From: Pseudomonas viridiflava
GTDB lineage: Bacteria; Pseudomonadota; Gammaproteobacteria; Pseudomonadales; Pseudomonadaceae
Reading direction: 5' to 3'
NCBI RefSeq assembly: GCF_900583165.1
Contig: NZ_UTKY01000034.1
Location: 248,001-312,000 of the forward strand
Length of the DNA stretch: 64,000 nucleotides
How positions within the stretch are numbered: the stretch's first letter is position 1; every line of letters starts with the position of its first letter. The position numbers were made by a program, and so were the translations under genes. The notes beneath the pieces were generated by a model. That model saw nothing but the letters and a program-made list of their open reading frames with translations, had not been told where the DNA came from and made no database searches. Of the stretch, positions 42,724 through 53,472 are shown piece after piece.

Positions 42724-45114
42724 CTAGAGCGGTGCCCGCTCGCGACGCATCCACATCTCGAACGCCATGGCGTTCAACGGCCGGCTGATCAGATAGCCTT
42801 GGGCCGTGTCGCAATTCCACAACTTGAGCAACTTGAGGCTTGGTGCAAACTCCACCCCTTCGGCCACGACCTTGAGCCCCAGGTTGTGACTCATCTCAAT
42901 GGTGGAACGCACGATCACTCCATCGCCACTGGTGCTCTCCAGGTTGCGCACGAAGGACTGGTCGATCTTCAGCTCTTGCACCGGCAACCGCTGCAATTGC
43001 GCGAGCGATGAATAGCCGGTGCCGAAGTCATCCACCGACAGGCTGATGCCGCACCCGCGCAATTGCTCGAGTACGCTGAGGGCTTGCTGGGGGTTATGCA
43101 TGATCGCGCTTTCGGTGATTTCGAAAATCAGTTGCTCCGCCTCTACCTGGTACTGCATCAACAAGGCGGTGACGCGAATCGCCAGGTCATCATCGGCCAG
43201 GTCGTCCACCGAGATATTCACCGACAGCTGTATGAGCAAGCCCCGTTGCGCCCACTCGGCAATCTGGCGCACGGCCTCTTCGATCACCCACAGGGTCAGG
43301 CTGCTCATGCTGCCGGTGCGTTCGGCCAGGGGGATAAATTCGGCGGGAGACACCTGGCCCAGGGTCGGATGCTGCCAACGCAACAACGCTTCGGCCTGGC
43401 GGACGTGGCCGTGCTTGAGGTCGAGCTTGGGCTGGTAGCACAGGAATAATTCGCCCTCGACCGCCGCACGCCGCAGGTCTCGGATCAAGGTGATCTGGCG
43501 CTGATGGGCCAGGTCGCGGTCTTGCTGGTAGATCTGCAAATGCCCCGGCAGGCTCGCCGCGTCATGTCGGGCAATGGCTGCGCGGCTGATCAGCTCTTCC
43601 ACCTGCTGGCCGTCGGCGGGGTAAGCGGCAATGCCAATGCTCACTTCGTGGCGCAGTTCATCATGGCCGATACGCTGGGGTTCGGTCAGTAGCGCGTACA
43701 GGCGGTCGGCGCGGGCCACGGCGCGATCGATCTGGGTGTTTTCCAGCAACACCAGGAACTCACTGCCAGTGATGCGGGCTGCGGTGTCACTGGCCAACAG
43801 GCTCATGGACAGGCAACGGCTGGCTTCGCGCAGCATCTCTTCGACGCCTTCGGGGCCGAAGCCTTCGTTGATCACTCGGTAGTTCTCGATGCCCAAGTAC
43901 AGCAACACCACGGGCCGGCGCGCGCTGATCGCGCTGCCCAAGCGCTCCATGGCCAGCGCGCGATTGGGCAGGCCGGTAAGCGGGTCATGCAGCGCATTGT
44001 GGGCCAGTTGCCGCTCACGGATGGCGATTCCGCTTTGCATGGCGTTGAAGGCACGGGCCAGCAAACCGAATTCGTCGTGGCTGCGCACCCGCACTGGCGA
44101 GCGGTAATCACCGGCGCCGATACGCTCGGCCGCCTCAACCAAGGCAGTGAGCGGACGCGATACGCGCCGGGCCAAAAACAACGCGCCGGCGAGCGACACC
44201 AGCAACACTGCGAGGGCGATCCCCATAAACTGCCGATCCAGGGGAGCAAAGGATTCCAGGGCGTGATCCAACGGGCTCTGCAGCAGCACCCGCACGTCAT
44301 CGCCGTCGCCCGTATTGGCCAGCGGCAATACCCGGCTGAGTACGCGCTGGCCGTAAAACAGGTGTATTCGCGGCTCGGGGTCGACGTGCGCGTCACGCAA
44401 CAGACTAAGGGTGGTGGCGTGGTAGGCCTCTGGCTGGGTACTGAACAACGCGCCTGCCTTGCCGCCGTGCACACTGAGGAACGATACCTCCAGGTTGCTC
44501 ATGGAACGCAGTTCATTGGCGAACAACTTGTCCATGGGAAAGCCCATCACGATGCGCGCAATGGGCATCGGGTCGAGCACTTCAGCCTGCACCAGCAGGT
44601 ACGGGCGTCCGTCCAAGGCTACGATCAGCATCTGCAAGCCACTGCGCCGCGCTTGGCGCAGGGCGTGGTCATAGGGGAACAACTGACCGCGGGCATGGCT
44701 TGGCAACGTGCTGACCATCACCTTGCCGTCCAGGCCCAGCACCATCACTTCGCTGGCGCGGATGCCGGTGCCATGGTGGCGCAAGGCGGCCAGGATCGAC
44801 GCACTGTCGCCCTCGGCCACGGCTTTCTTGAAGGGCCTGTCGGCCGTGAGCCAGTCCAGGCCGTATTGCAGGCGGCGACCGCGCAGGTCCAACAGGCGCT
44901 CGAACACCTGGCTACCGGTTTTCAATTGGACTTGCGCCTGGTTTTCCACCGCGCGCGTGGTTGCGACTTTGACCGCAAAGTAGGTGGCCGCCATGACCAA
45001 CAGCAGCAACAGCGCCAGCACCGCGGCGATACGGGTTTGGAACGTGTGGCGCCACCTCATTGCGGTGCCCCGCGACACCGCTCGCCGCTCTGCGCCACTC
45101 CGTGCCTTTGTCAT
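42724..45114 (-). CDS. Membrane GGDEF/EAL protein, paralogue, predicted c-di-GMP phosphodiesterase
   Basis: About 796 residues from the ATG at 45114 (AGGA six bases upstream; MRWRHTFQTRIAAV at 45060 is an alternative). The plan is the same as in the neighbour at 39498: membrane helix, periplasmic sensor, helix, HAMP (SRPLTALVEAAERIGAGDY), GGDEF, EAL. The GGDEF motif is ITGSEF (degenerate) while EALLRW, DDFGTGYSSL and KIDQSF of EAL are intact. The two proteins share long near-identical stretches in the EAL part and diverge in the sensor, as expected from a tandem duplication with changed input. It has its own 210-base leader ahead of the cupredoxin gene. Confidence 0.88.
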   Translation of the reverse strand: MTKARSGAERRAVSRGTAMRWRHTFQTRIAAVLALLLLLVMAATYFAVKVATTRAVENQAQVQLKTGSQVFERLLDLRGRRLQYGLDWLTADRPFKKAVAEGDSASILAALRHHGTGIRASEVMVLGLDGKVMVSTLPSHARGQLFPYDHALRQARRSGLQMLIVALDGRPYLLVQAEVLDPMPIARIVMGFPMDKLFANELRSMSNLEVSFLSVHGGKAGALFSTQPEAYHATTLSLLRDAHVDPEPRIHLFYGQRVLSRVLPLANTGDGDDVRVLLQSPLDHALESFAPLDRQFMGIALAVLLVSLAGALFLARRVSRPLTALVEAAERIGAGDYRSPVRVRSHDEFGLLARAFNAMQSGIAIRERQLAHNALHDPLTGLPNRALAMERLGSAISARRPVVLLYLGIENYRVINEGFGPEGVEEMLREASRCLSMSLLASDTAARITGSEFLVLLENTQIDRAVARADRLYALLTEPQRIGHDELRHEVSIGIAAYPADGQQVEELISRAAIARHDAASLPGHLQIYQQDRDLAHQRQITLIRDLRRAAVEGELFLCYQPKLDLKHGHVRQAEALLRWQHPTLGQVSPAEFIPLAERTGSMSSLTLWVIEEAVRQIAEWAQRGLLIQLSVNISVDDLADDDLAIRVTALLMQYQVEAEQLIFEITESAIMHNPQQALSVLEQLRGCGISLSVDDFGTGYSSLAQLQRLPVQELKIDQSFVRNLESTSGDGVIVRSTIEMSHNLGLKVVAEGVEFAPSLKLLKLWNCDTAQGYLISRPLNAMAFEMWMRRERAPL

Positions 45115-45127
45115 ATGCTGTCCTGGC

Positions 45128-45186
45128 AATCTGACTAACCGTCAATAAAATATCCATTTGAGTGGGATATTCGGTTAGAGCAGATT
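45128..45186. promoter_or_regulatory. Long imperfect inverted repeat in the leader of the EAL gene at 42724
   Basis: Nested complementary arms AATCTG/CAGATT, CTAACCG/CGGTTAG and ATATCC/GGATAT are arranged symmetrically over 59 bases, starting 14 bases upstream of the start codon at 45114. It could be an operator for a dimeric regulator or an mRNA structure; no known consensus was recognised. Confidence 0.45.
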
Positions 45187-45210
45187 AGCTGGCACAAGCC
45201 ATATGTGCAC

Positions 45211-45246
45211 CCAATAAAACCGGGGTTTTTACTGCCATTTTATTGG
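45211..45246 (-). terminator. Inverted repeat after the PotD-like gene, possible terminator
   Basis: CCAATAAAA and TTTTATTGG form a 9-bp stem with an inner AAAACC/GGTTTT complement. It starts nine bases beyond the stop codon at 45256 on the minus strand. AT-rich and without a T tract, so its strength is doubtful. Confidence 0.4.
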
Positions 45247-45255
45247 CGACAATCC

Positions 45256-46424
45256 TCAGCCGCGGGCGCGCATAAAGTCGCCCCAGCGACGCACCAGATA
45301 GTTATGTTCATCCATCACCGAGTTCCATACCGCGATATGGCCCATCCGCTGTTCGTACGACCCCCCGTCGCGCACTTCGCCGATATCGATCAGCGGCAAA
45401 CCATCACTGCCCAGCAGCTCTTCGCGCGCAGGTTTGCCAGCGTACCAATAGTCCCATTCAGCGCTGCTCAGGTGGTCACGGCTGCGGGCCGGGTTGCCAA
45501 TGTAGTAACCCTGACGCGCCATCACCGCACCGGGCCAGCCGGACAACCACCAATGGAGGTAGGCATACGCCGCATCCAGCACCGGGCCTTGGGCATGGCG
45601 CGACAATGACAAGCCGCCAAACCAGGCGCGATAGCCTTCGCGGGGCACCGCCAGGCGGTATTTGACCCCGGCGCGGTGCAGGCGCATGAGGGTGGGTGAC
45701 CACAGACTCTGGATATCGATGCTGGGGCTGAGCATCAATTGCGCCGCCTCTTCGTCGTCAGACCAGAACGCCGCGAAGTGCCCTTCTTTCTGCTTGCGCA
45801 CCAGGATGTCGGCGAGCACGTCGATCTCCTCGATGCTCATGTTGCCGATGTCCTTGAACTGCGCCAGCCCCGCGCCCTGCACCGCCAACGCGGCATCCAG
45901 GGCGCCGATGGCGGCGTCACTCTGCAAGGCCGTGCGGGCGCTCCAGGCGGGGTCGAGCAACCAGCCCCAGCTTTCGTTACCGTGACTAAAGCCTTCGGGC
46001 ACACGCTCGGGGCGGTAGGCGAAGCTGTCGGCGTTGTGGGTCAGCGGCAGCATGCTGATGCGCTCGGTGACGGTGCTGGCGAGGCTGCCATCGTGCTGCA
46101 CGAACAGGCGCTCGCTGGGGACGCTGCCACTGCCCAGACGGTCGTTGGGCGACAGACGGCCGCGTTTGGGCAGGTCGTTGATCTCGTGCCACAGCGCGAT
46201 GCGCCGGGTGTCGATCGGTTGGATCGCCCGCGCCGGCCACACAAAGTCGACGTTGTGGAACCACTGGTCGTACAGGTCATAGCTGTCGGGTTGCATCACC
46301 GCGATGCGCTGGGCCTGCTCGACGTCATGCACCTGGTACACCAGGCGAATGCCCAGATCCTGCTCAGCCCGCACACGCAAGCATTCCAACAAGGTCACCG
46401 AGGTGCCCAAGACACGCAATGTGA

Positions 46425-46428
<4 letters not shown>
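45256..46428 (-). CDS. PotD-like solute-binding protein without signal peptide
   Basis: A 390-residue protein whose middle and end resemble extracellular spermidine/putrescine-type binding proteins (ASRTALQSDAAIGALDAALA-like lobe, MSIEEIDVLADILVRKQKEGHFAAFW, YAYLHWWLSGWPGAVMARQGYY). The N-terminus MITLRVLGTSVTLLECLRVRAEQDLG begins directly with the first strand of the fold and has no export signal, so it should stay cytoplasmic. Its start overlaps the CobW gene stop (ATGA, 46425-46428). No ABC permease or ATPase gene is nearby. Last gene of the imide/amide catabolic cluster; it may bind a pathway ligand inside the cell. Confidence 0.75.
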
Positions 46429-47399
<971 letters not shown>

Positions 47400-47414
47400 A
47401 GTTACCTCCGCCCC

Positions 47415-47514
47415 TGTAGGAGCGAGCTTGGTCGCGAAAAACTCAAGGCCGCCGCGCTCATCCACCAATCCCGCGTCATCGTTGGCGATTTTCGCGAGCA
47501 AGCTCGCTCCTACA
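47415..47514. repeat. REP doublet, TGTAGGAGCGAGCTTG class
   Basis: Inverted halves TGTAGGAGCGAGCTTGGTCG and the complement CGAGCAAGCTCGCTCCTACA over exactly 100 bases. The same class and length occur at 50861-50960. The outer edge overlaps the last codons and stop of the small gene at 47510. Confidence 0.9.
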
Positions 47515-47812
47515 GGGGGTTGTATTCCAAGTGGTCGAGCAGTTTGGGGTCAAGCGGATCCAACGGGCGGCCGAGCATGGTTTCGGCGGCCTGCCAGAGT
47601 TGATCCAACCCACTAGCCAGTTCCTGTTTGCCGGTGGCGCCGAGCAGCAGGTATGAAGCGCCCTGGAAGTCCTCGACCTTGAGCCGGAACACCGCCAGCA
47701 CCTGGTTGATCGCCGCTATCCGGCGCAGGCGTTCGCGGCGCCTGGGCAGCTCATCGCCCAGGGGGTCGCTCCAGTGCAGGTCTTCGCCGAGCAGCCCGCA
47801 GAGTCCGCACAT
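47510..47812 (-). CDS. Small CxxC protein of unknown function in the catabolic cluster
   Basis: A 100-residue protein, not recognised. It starts MCGLCGLLGEDLHW with a C-x-x-C pair, then a basic helix (LPRRRERLRRIAAINQVLA) and a Leu-rich C-terminal half. It lies between an SDR gene (13 bases upstream) and the CobW gene and is evidently part of the operon. The Cys pair could bind a metal or, with CobW next door, receive one. The stop codon TAG and the last codons fall in the edge of the REP doublet, so the C-terminus may have been set by REP insertion. Confidence 0.7.
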   Translation of the reverse strand: MCGLCGLLGEDLHWSDPLGDELPRRRERLRRIAAINQVLAVFRLKVEDFQGASYLLLGATGKQELASGLDQLWQAAETMLGRPLDPLDPKLLDHLEYNPL

Positions 47813-47825
47813 GGCTATACCTCAT

Positions 47826-48575
47826 TCATGGCATGACATCGCCAGAGTTAGGGCCCAGGGTCTGGCCGACGAACAGGTTGCCGCCCGGTTCACTGGCGAG
47901 CAGCACGGCGGTGGGCGCCACTTCGTCGGCCAGGCCGAAGCGGCCCAAGGGCAGCTCCTTGGCCTTGGCGCGTTTCCAATCGTCGCTGATGCCGCCCACC
48001 AACGGTGTTTCAATCGGGCCGGGGGCGATGGCGTTGACGAGCACGTTGTCCTTGGCCACTTCCAGTGCCAGGGATTTAGTGAAGCCGATCACGCCAGCCT
48101 TGGCGGCGGCGTAATGGGTGAGTTCAGCGCCGCCTTTGATGCCCAGTTGAGACGCCACGTTGATGATGCGCCCCCAGCGTTGCGCGAGCATATGCGGCAA
48201 CGCGCGCTGGCTGGCAATGAACACGCTGGTGAGGTCGACGCGCAGCATGTCGTTCCACATCTCGAGGGTGAGATCGACGCAACGCGCCTGGGTGAGCATG
48301 CCGGCGTTATTGACCAGGATGTCGATGCCGCCGAAGTGTTCGACGCATTTATCCACACTGGCCTGAGCGCCTTCGACCGTGCCCACATCGCCCAGGCATT
48401 CGACCACCTCGGCGCCGAGGTTGCGGCAGGTGATCGCGGTTTCGGCGAGGCTCGCGGCGTTGCGGTCGGCCAGCACCAGGCGGGCGCCTTCGGCGGCGTA
48501 GGCGCGGGCGATGGCGGCACCGATGCCGCTGCCGGCGCCGGTGATCACGGCGCGGCGGTTAAGAAGTTGAGGCAT
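47826..48575 (-). CDS. SDR family oxidoreductase
   Basis: A 249-residue classical short-chain dehydrogenase from the ATG at 48575 (AGGAG eight bases upstream). Cofactor motif TGAGSGIG (residues 13-20), an acidic residue after strand two (LVLADRN) suggesting NAD(H), NNAG, catalytic Ser in NVASQ and YAAAK. It oxidises or reduces a hydroxy or keto intermediate; substrate unknown. The frame continues upstream through a REPIN, which is not coding. Second of two SDR genes of the cluster. Confidence 0.88.
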   Translation of the reverse strand: MPQLLNRRAVITGAGSGIGAAIARAYAAEGARLVLADRNAASLAETAITCRNLGAEVVECLGDVGTVEGAQASVDKCVEHFGGIDILVNNAGMLTQARCVDLTLEMWNDMLRVDLTSVFIASQRALPHMLAQRWGRIINVASQLGIKGGAELTHYAAAKAGVIGFTKSLALEVAKDNVLVNAIAPGPIETPLVGGISDDWKRAKAKELPLGRFGLADEVAPTAVLLASEPGGNLFVGQTLGPNSGDVMP

Positions 48576-48608
48576 ATACACATCTCCTACAGCAAACACA
48601 GTTCCAAT

Positions 48609-48695
48609 GTGGGAGGGGGCTTGCCCCCGATGGCAGTGTTTCAGATAAAACACCTGTGACTGACACACCGCTATCGGGGGCAAGCCCCCTCCCAC
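48609..48695. repeat. REPIN
   Basis: Inverted halves of GTGGGAGGGGGCTTGCCCCC, 87 bases, lying inside the operon between the two SDR genes, 33 bases upstream of the second. Confidence 0.93.
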
Positions 48696-48715
48696 ATTTG
48701 GATTAGGTACACCCT

Positions 48716-49477
48716 TTAGTCCGGCCAGCGTACGGTGAGGCCGCCGTCGATGATGATGCTTTGACCAGTGACGTAACTCGACGCCTCACTGGTCAAAAAC
48801 TGCACCAGCGAAGCCACTTCATCCGCCCGCCCTACCCGGCCCAGCGGAATCGCCCGCGCAGCCTTGGCCAAGCCTTCCGGCCCCAGGGAGTTCTTCGCAT
48901 CCAACGATTGCGGCGTCTCAATCAACCCTGGGATCACGGCATTGCAACGGATACCCTTACCCGCCAACTCCACCGCCAGCGAACGGCACAACCCCGGCAC
49001 GCCAGCCTTGGCCGCCGCATAGTGGCTGTGTTCCTGCCAGCCATACACGCCGCCGGCAATCGACGAGATCGCCACCAGCGCGCCGCCTTCGTGCATATGG
49101 CGGGTGGCTGCACGGAAGGTGCGCATCACCCCCGTCAGGTCGACATTGAGCATCTCGTCCCACAGCGCGTCGGTCATGTCCAACAGCGGTGCGCGGCGCA
49201 GCAAACCGGCGTTGGCCACCGCGTAGTCGAGGCGACCGAAATGCTGCACGGCTTGTTCGGCCAGAGCGTCCACCGAGGCGGTATTGCCCACGTCCAGCGG
49301 CAGCATCAGGCACTCGCCACCGGCCTCTTGCACCAACGAAACGGTGGCTTGCGGGTCATGGGGATCGGCCGGGTAATACCCACCGACCACCGCCACACCG
49401 TTGCGCGCATAGGCCACGGCGAGGGCTTGGCCGATGCCGCTGGCGGCACCGGTAATCAAGGCAACTTTACGGCTCAT
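48716..49477 (-). CDS. SDR family oxidoreductase
   Basis: A 253-residue classical SDR from the second of two adjacent ATG codons (AAGGAG six bases upstream). Motifs: TGAASGIG (residues 9-16), NAGLL, Ser in AISSIAGG and YAAAK. An unusual segment [12 protein letters not shown] follows the second strand where the cofactor 2'-phosphate or ribose is read, so NADP versus NAD cannot be decided. It is 10 bases downstream of the MFS gene and belongs to the cluster. Confidence 0.88.
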   Translation of the reverse strand: MSRKVALITGAASGIGQALAVAYARNGVAVVGGYYPADPHDPQATVSLVQEAGGECLMLPLDVGNTASVDALAEQAVQHFGRLDYAVANAGLLRRAPLLDMTDALWDEMLNVDLTGVMRTFRAATRHMHEGGALVAISSIAGGVYGWQEHSHYAAAKAGVPGLCRSLAVELAGKGIRCNAVIPGLIETPQSLDAKNSLGPEGLAKAARAIPLGRVGRADEVASLVQFLTSEASSYVTGQSIIIDGGLTVRWPD

Positions 49478-49487
49478 CATTGACTCC

Positions 49488-50828
49488 TTACTGAACGGTT
49501 TCCGGACGCACGTGGCGTGCGGCAAACATCAACATGCCCGACAAAAAGCACGGCACCGCGCCGAACCACAGCGCGGCGGTCTGCCAGTCGCTGCCGGCGG
49601 ACAACACCTGAGTCGCGCCAAAGCCTGCGACCACGGCACCAATCGGCCCCATTGCGTGGATGATCGCGCCACCGGTGGCACGGATGCTGGTCGGGAAACT
49701 CTCGCTGATAAAGAACAACGCCGCCGAGTACGGCCCGATCAGGAAGAACAGGCCAAGGCTGTACAACCCCACCACCATCGCCATATTGCTCGGGCCAAAC
49801 AGCATGCCGGCGAACGCCAGGCCGCCGAGCATCCAGCCCAGGCCGATCACATTGCGACGGCCGATCTTGTCACCCATCCAACCGTGGCTGAGGTAACCGC
49901 AGTAACCCACCAGGTTCGACAGCACGAGGATGATCAGCGAGTTCTCGAACGAGATGTGGTGCACGCTAACGATCACGGAGGTACCCAACACGCTGAACAC
50001 CTGGATCGCGGCCCAGTTGAGCAACAACGCTGCACCGATCACCAAAGTGGCACGGCGGGCCGGGCCACGGAACGCGGCTTTCAGGCCGGCCTTGCTGTGT
50101 TCGTCGTAGTCGACGCCATAGGTCACGGCGACGTTTTGCGCTTCGGTCACGGCGCCGCTTTTGCGCAGTTGGCTGATGCGTTCATGGATCTGGAACTGCG
50201 GGCTCTCCTTGAGCTTGCGCGCCATGATCGCGATCACCACGGCCGGGATCGCGGCAAAGATGAAGCAGCCCTGCCAGCCGATGATCGGCAGCAACAGTGC
50301 GGTCAAGCCAGCGGCGATCAGTGCACCGACCGGCCAGCCGCCTTGCACCAGGCTGTAGATAAACCCGCGACGCTTGGTCAGGCGCGGGTCTTCGGAGGCG
50401 CCATACAGCTCGGTCAAATAGGTGGCATTGACGGTTTCCTCGGCGTAACCCAGGCCGCCCAGCGAACGGATCAGAATCAGCGGCGACTTGCCCCACGCGC
50501 CGCCGATCGCCGTCAGTGCCGAGCACAGTGCAGAGCCGGCCACGGTGAAAATGATGCCCTTGCGGCGCCCCAATTTATCGACGATAGGGCCGATGGCCAG
50601 GGCGACCACGGCGGTACCCACCGCCACCCAGGTCGCGATCTCGGCTTGCTCCACTTCACCCCAGCCAAAATGCCGGCCGATCTCCGGCAGCAAGGTGCCG
50701 AAGAGGATGAAGTCATACACCGCAAACACCCAGGCGAAAAACGCGATCCAGGTGGCAAAACGCACTTCCTTGGAGGTGAGTTGCCGGGGTTTCCAGCCAG
50801 TCAGGTCAAGCTTGTTGTAGATGGACAT
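49488..50828 (-). CDS. MFS transporter (sugar/organic-acid:H+ symporter type)
   Basis: A 446-residue protein with twelve helices. The signature [12 protein letters not shown] between helices 2 and 3 and its counterpart [14 protein letters not shown] between helices 8 and 9 identify the [19 protein letters not shown] and [14 protein letters not shown] are features of the metabolite:H+ and sugar porter families. It probably imports the substrate of the cluster (a cyclic imide, amide or its acid). Followed 10 bases later by an SDR gene; preceded by a REP doublet. Confidence 0.88.
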   Translation of the reverse strand: MSIYNKLDLTGWKPRQLTSKEVRFATWIAFFAWVFAVYDFILFGTLLPEIGRHFGWGEVEQAEIATWVAVGTAVVALAIGPIVDKLGRRKGIIFTVAGSALCSALTAIGGAWGKSPLILIRSLGGLGYAEETVNATYLTELYGASEDPRLTKRRGFIYSLVQGGWPVGALIAAGLTALLLPIIGWQGCFIFAAIPAVVIAIMARKLKESPQFQIHERISQLRKSGAVTEAQNVAVTYGVDYDEHSKAGLKAAFRGPARRATLVIGAALLLNWAAIQVFSVLGTSVIVSVHHISFENSLIILVLSNLVGYCGYLSHGWMGDKIGRRNVIGLGWMLGGLAFAGMLFGPSNMAMVVGLYSLGLFFLIGPYSAALFFISESFPTSIRATGGAIIHAMGPIGAVVAGFGATQVLSAGSDWQTAALWFGAVPCFLSGMLMFAARHVRPETVQ

Positions 50829-50860
50829 GAGTCGCGCCTCGGGGGTGGGGGATTACCTTC

Positions 50861-50960
50861 TGTAGGAGCGAGCTTGCTCGCGAAAAACGCATAGACACCG
50901 CATACATCCAGGATGAGCGCGTTATCGTTGACGATTTTCGCGGGCAAGCCCGCTCCTACA
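50861..50960. repeat. REP doublet, TGTAGGAGCGAGCTTG class
   Basis: Inverted halves TGTAGGAGCGAGCTTGCTCG and CGGGCAAGCCCGCTCCTACA over exactly 100 bases, within the operon between the hydrolase and MFS genes. Same class as 47415-47514. Confidence 0.92.
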
Positions 50961-50967
50961 GGGGGGG

Positions 50968-51846
50968 TCAGGTACGCGGTTGACGGCGGATAAAGTCATC
51001 GGCGATTTCGTCGAAGGTGACGAAGCGCACGCCGGCATGGCTCTGGATGTGTTCGATCAAACGCTCAAGCATCAGCAGCACTTGCGGGCGGCCGGAGACA
51101 TCCGGGTGGATGGTCATGGTGAACACCGCGTGTTCGTGTTCGCGGTAGACCCAGTCGAACTGGTCGCGCCACATTTCTTCGAGGTGACGCGGGTTGACGA
51201 AGCCGTGGCTGTTGGGGGCTTTTTTGATGAACATCATCGGCGGCAGGTCGTCCAGGTACCAGTTGGCCGGGATCTCCACCAGGTCGGTTTCTTCGCCGCG
51301 CACCAGGGGTTTCATCCAGGTGTCGGGGTGCTGGCTGTAGTCGATCTTGGTCCAGGTATCGCCCTTGCGCACGTAGTACGGGTGGAAGTCGTTGTGCATC
51401 AGGCTGTGGTCGTACTTGATGCCCTTTTTCAGCAGCAGCTCGTTGGTGACCTTGCTGAATTCCCACCACGGCGCGACATAGCCGGTGGGGCGTTTGCCGG
51501 TGACCTGGGTGATCAGCTCGATGGATTTATCGAGCACGATTTCTTCCTGCTCGGCGGTCATGGCGATCGGGTTTTCGTGGCTGTAACCGTGCACACCGAT
51601 TTCGTGGCCTGCGTCGGCCACGGCCTTCATTTGCTCGGGGAACGTTTCCATCGAGTGACCGGGAATAAACCAGGTGGTGCGCAGGCCGTAGCGCTCAAAT
51701 AATTTGAGCAAACGCGGCGCGCCGATCTCACCGGCGAACAGGCCGCGGGAGATGTCATCCGGCGAATCTTCGCCGCCGTAGGAACCGAGCCAGCCAGCGA
51801 CGGCGTCAACGTCGACGCCAAATGCACAGAGAATGTCTTTAGCCAT
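50968..51846 (-). CDS. NodB-fold (polysaccharide-deacetylase-like) amidohydrolase, probable cyclic-imide hydrolase
   Basis: A 292-residue protein. The NodB fold is seen as [13 protein letters not shown] (metal-binding Asp), [15 protein letters not shown], the HGYSHE metal-binding His pair and YVAPWWEFS. It lacks a signal peptide, so it does not act on wall polysaccharide; this cytosolic branch includes PuuE-type allantoinase and the cyclic-imide hydrolase of P. putida, which as I recall has about 293 residues and an important Cys near residue 7; Cys7 is present here ([10 protein letters not shown]). The reaction would be ring opening of a cyclic imide to a half-amide, metal dependent. The amidase gene 11 bases upstream could take the half-amide further. 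Substrate remains inferred. Confidence 0.75.
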   Translation of the reverse strand: MAKDILCAFGVDVDAVAGWLGSYGGEDSPDDISRGLFAGEIGAPRLLKLFERYGLRTTWFIPGHSMETFPEQMKAVADAGHEIGVHGYSHENPIAMTAEQEEIVLDKSIELITQVTGKRPTGYVAPWWEFSKVTNELLLKKGIKYDHSLMHNDFHPYYVRKGDTWTKIDYSQHPDTWMKPLVRGEETDLVEIPANWYLDDLPPMMFIKKAPNSHGFVNPRHLEEMWRDQFDWVYREHEHAVFTMTIHPDVSGRPQVLLMLERLIEHIQSHAGVRFVTFDEIADDFIRRQPRT

Positions 51847-51857
51847 GATGTGTCTCC

Positions 51858-53180
51858 TTAAACGTTAAGTGCGGATTCGACAGATAACGCGGCGCGTAAC
51901 AGGCGCGCGTCCTCCCCCGTCGGGGCGCTGAGCAGCAACCCGGTGGGCAGCCCCTGGGCATCGCGGCCGCTGGGCAGGGTCACGCCGGGCATGTCCAGCA
52001 AACTGCCGGGCATGGTCAGGCGCAGGGTGGCGAGGTTGGTTGTGACGAAGAGGTCATCGTCGGCTTCCAGCGGCGCCAGGGCGGGCGCAACGTGGGCGAC
52101 GGTGGGGGTGATCAGGATCGCGCCGTCGAGGTCGTCCACCAGTTGCTGTTGCAGGCGACGGCGGGCGTCGACCAAATACAGCAGCTGGCTGGCGGGCAAC
52201 GTGCGCGCTGCTTCAAGGCGGCGACGCACGCGGGGGTCGAGGTGTGCGGAGTCAGGGCTGTCGAGCAAGGCTTCGTGCAGGGCAAAAGCTTCGAAGGAGC
52301 CAAGCCAGCCGTGCTGACGGATCAGCTCAAGGGTGGCCTGGAACGTCGCGCATTCGCGCACTTCGATCAACGCGCCCTGGGCCTTCAACTGCTCCACGGC
52401 GCGCAGCAGGTTGTTGCGCACGGCCGGCTCCACGTCTTGCTCGGCCAGTACAAAGCGCTGGCCCCTGAGGCTGCGCGCGCTGTGGGTTTGGCGGCGGCCA
52501 TGGAGCAAATCATCGATGGCCAGCGCATCGCGCACGCTGCGGGTGAGCGGGCCGAGGCTGTCGAGGGTATGGGCCAGCGGGAATACGCCGTCGCGGCTGT
52601 AGCGCCGGCAACTGCTGCGGTAGCCCACCAAGCCGTTGAGGGCAGCGGGAATGCGGATCGAGCCGGCGGTGTCGGTGCCCATGGCGATAGGCACGATCCC
52701 GGCCGCCACCGCCACGGCTGAACCTGAGGACGAGCCGCCCGGGATGCGCGGTTGATCGCTGCCATGAGGGTTGTGGGGCGTGCCAAAATGCGGGTTCAGG
52801 CCGAGGCCGGAATAGGCCAATTCACTGAGGTTGGTCTTGCCCACGCTAACCATTCCGGCGCGGCACAACAGGCCCACGCTGGGTGCATCGAGCAAGGCGG
52901 CGGGGGCGTTGCGCCGATAGGCGGCGCCAGCGGTGGTGATGCTGCCGGCAACGTCAAACAGGTCTTTCCAGGCCAGGGGCACGCCATCAAACACGCTCAG
53001 TGGCTGGTCAGCGCGCCAACGGGCGGCGGCGGCCTCGGCTTCACGACGGGCACGCTCGACGGTCAGCGAGATGAAGACGCCTGTCGACTGGCCGGCCTGG
53101 GCAAGCGCCTGCTCGAGGGCTTGCACCGGGTCGCTGCGGCCGCTGGCGAAATCCTCGGCCATTGAAGTGGCGTCTGACAT
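51858..53180 (-). CDS. Amidase-signature family amidase
   Basis: A 440-residue protein from the ATG at 53180. The Ser-cisSer-Lys triad is visible: Lys72 ([11 protein letters not shown]), the Gly/Ser-rich [14 protein letters not shown] with Ser150/151, and Ser174 ([12 protein letters not shown]); spacing matches GatA-type enzymes. The protein is not GatA, as it lacks gatB and gatC partners. It probably hydrolyses a linear amide or half-amide produced by the next enzyme, giving a carboxylate and ammonia. First gene of the minus-strand cluster; operator-like repeats lie 21 bases upstream. Confidence 0.88.
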   Translation of the reverse strand: MSDATSMAEDFASGRSDPVQALEQALAQAGQSTGVFISLTVERARREAEAAAARWRADQPLSVFDGVPLAWKDLFDVAGSITTAGAAYRRNAPAALLDAPSVGLLCRAGMVSVGKTNLSELAYSGLGLNPHFGTPHNPHGSDQPRIPGGSSSGSAVAVAAGIVPIAMGTDTAGSIRIPAALNGLVGYRSSCRRYSRDGVFPLAHTLDSLGPLTRSVRDALAIDDLLHGRRQTHSARSLRGQRFVLAEQDVEPAVRNNLLRAVEQLKAQGALIEVRECATFQATLELIRQHGWLGSFEAFALHEALLDSPDSAHLDPRVRRRLEAARTLPASQLLYLVDARRRLQQQLVDDLDGAILITPTVAHVAPALAPLEADDDLFVTTNLATLRLTMPGSLLDMPGVTLPSGRDAQGLPTGLLLSAPTGEDARLLRAALSVESALNV

Positions 53181-53200
53181 CAAGATGACCCTCACAAAAC

Positions 53201-53225
53201 GTACATATTAATAAAATGTACATTT
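53201..53225. promoter_or_regulatory. Candidate GntR operator at the amidase promoter
   Basis: GTACAT-N9-ATGTAC (53201-53221) is a perfect inverted repeat; the right arm is also the centre of the perfect palindrome AAATGTACATTT (53214-53225). FadR/GntR-type proteins bind short GT/AC-containing palindromes. The site lies 21 bases upstream of the amidase start codon. Confidence 0.6.
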
Positions 53226-53365
53226 GATAAAGGCAGCTTTCGTGCCAGCCTGAATCGGTGGCTATAAACGCAGTTCGGTGATTTCTCCCAGAGCCACGGG
53301 ATAGATGGTCTTGGTCGGTAGAAAAAATTCTTGCCACAACGCTGAAGAGCGCTTTCAATGAAATA

Positions 53366-53390
53366 ATGTATCTTTTATTAATAAGTACAT
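53366..53390. promoter_or_regulatory. Second candidate GntR operator near the regulator gene
   Basis: ATGTA, 15 bases containing TTATTAATAA, TACAT: a looser inverted repeat sharing the ATTAATAA core and GTACAT arm with the site at 53201. It is about 83 bases upstream of the regulator start, fitting autoregulation. Confidence 0.5.
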
Positions 53391-53472
53391 TTTGGTGCAG
53401 AAAAGTAACATTCCTACATTCAGAGCCCCAAATAAGTGCCGCCGATGTGGCGCAGGGTGACAGGCGCAACTT

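Noticed and set aside
48576..48695. Upstream extension of the SDR gene at 47826
   Set aside because: The extra codons translate the REPIN (GGGLPP peptide); the ATG at 48575 has AGGAG and begins the Rossmann fold.
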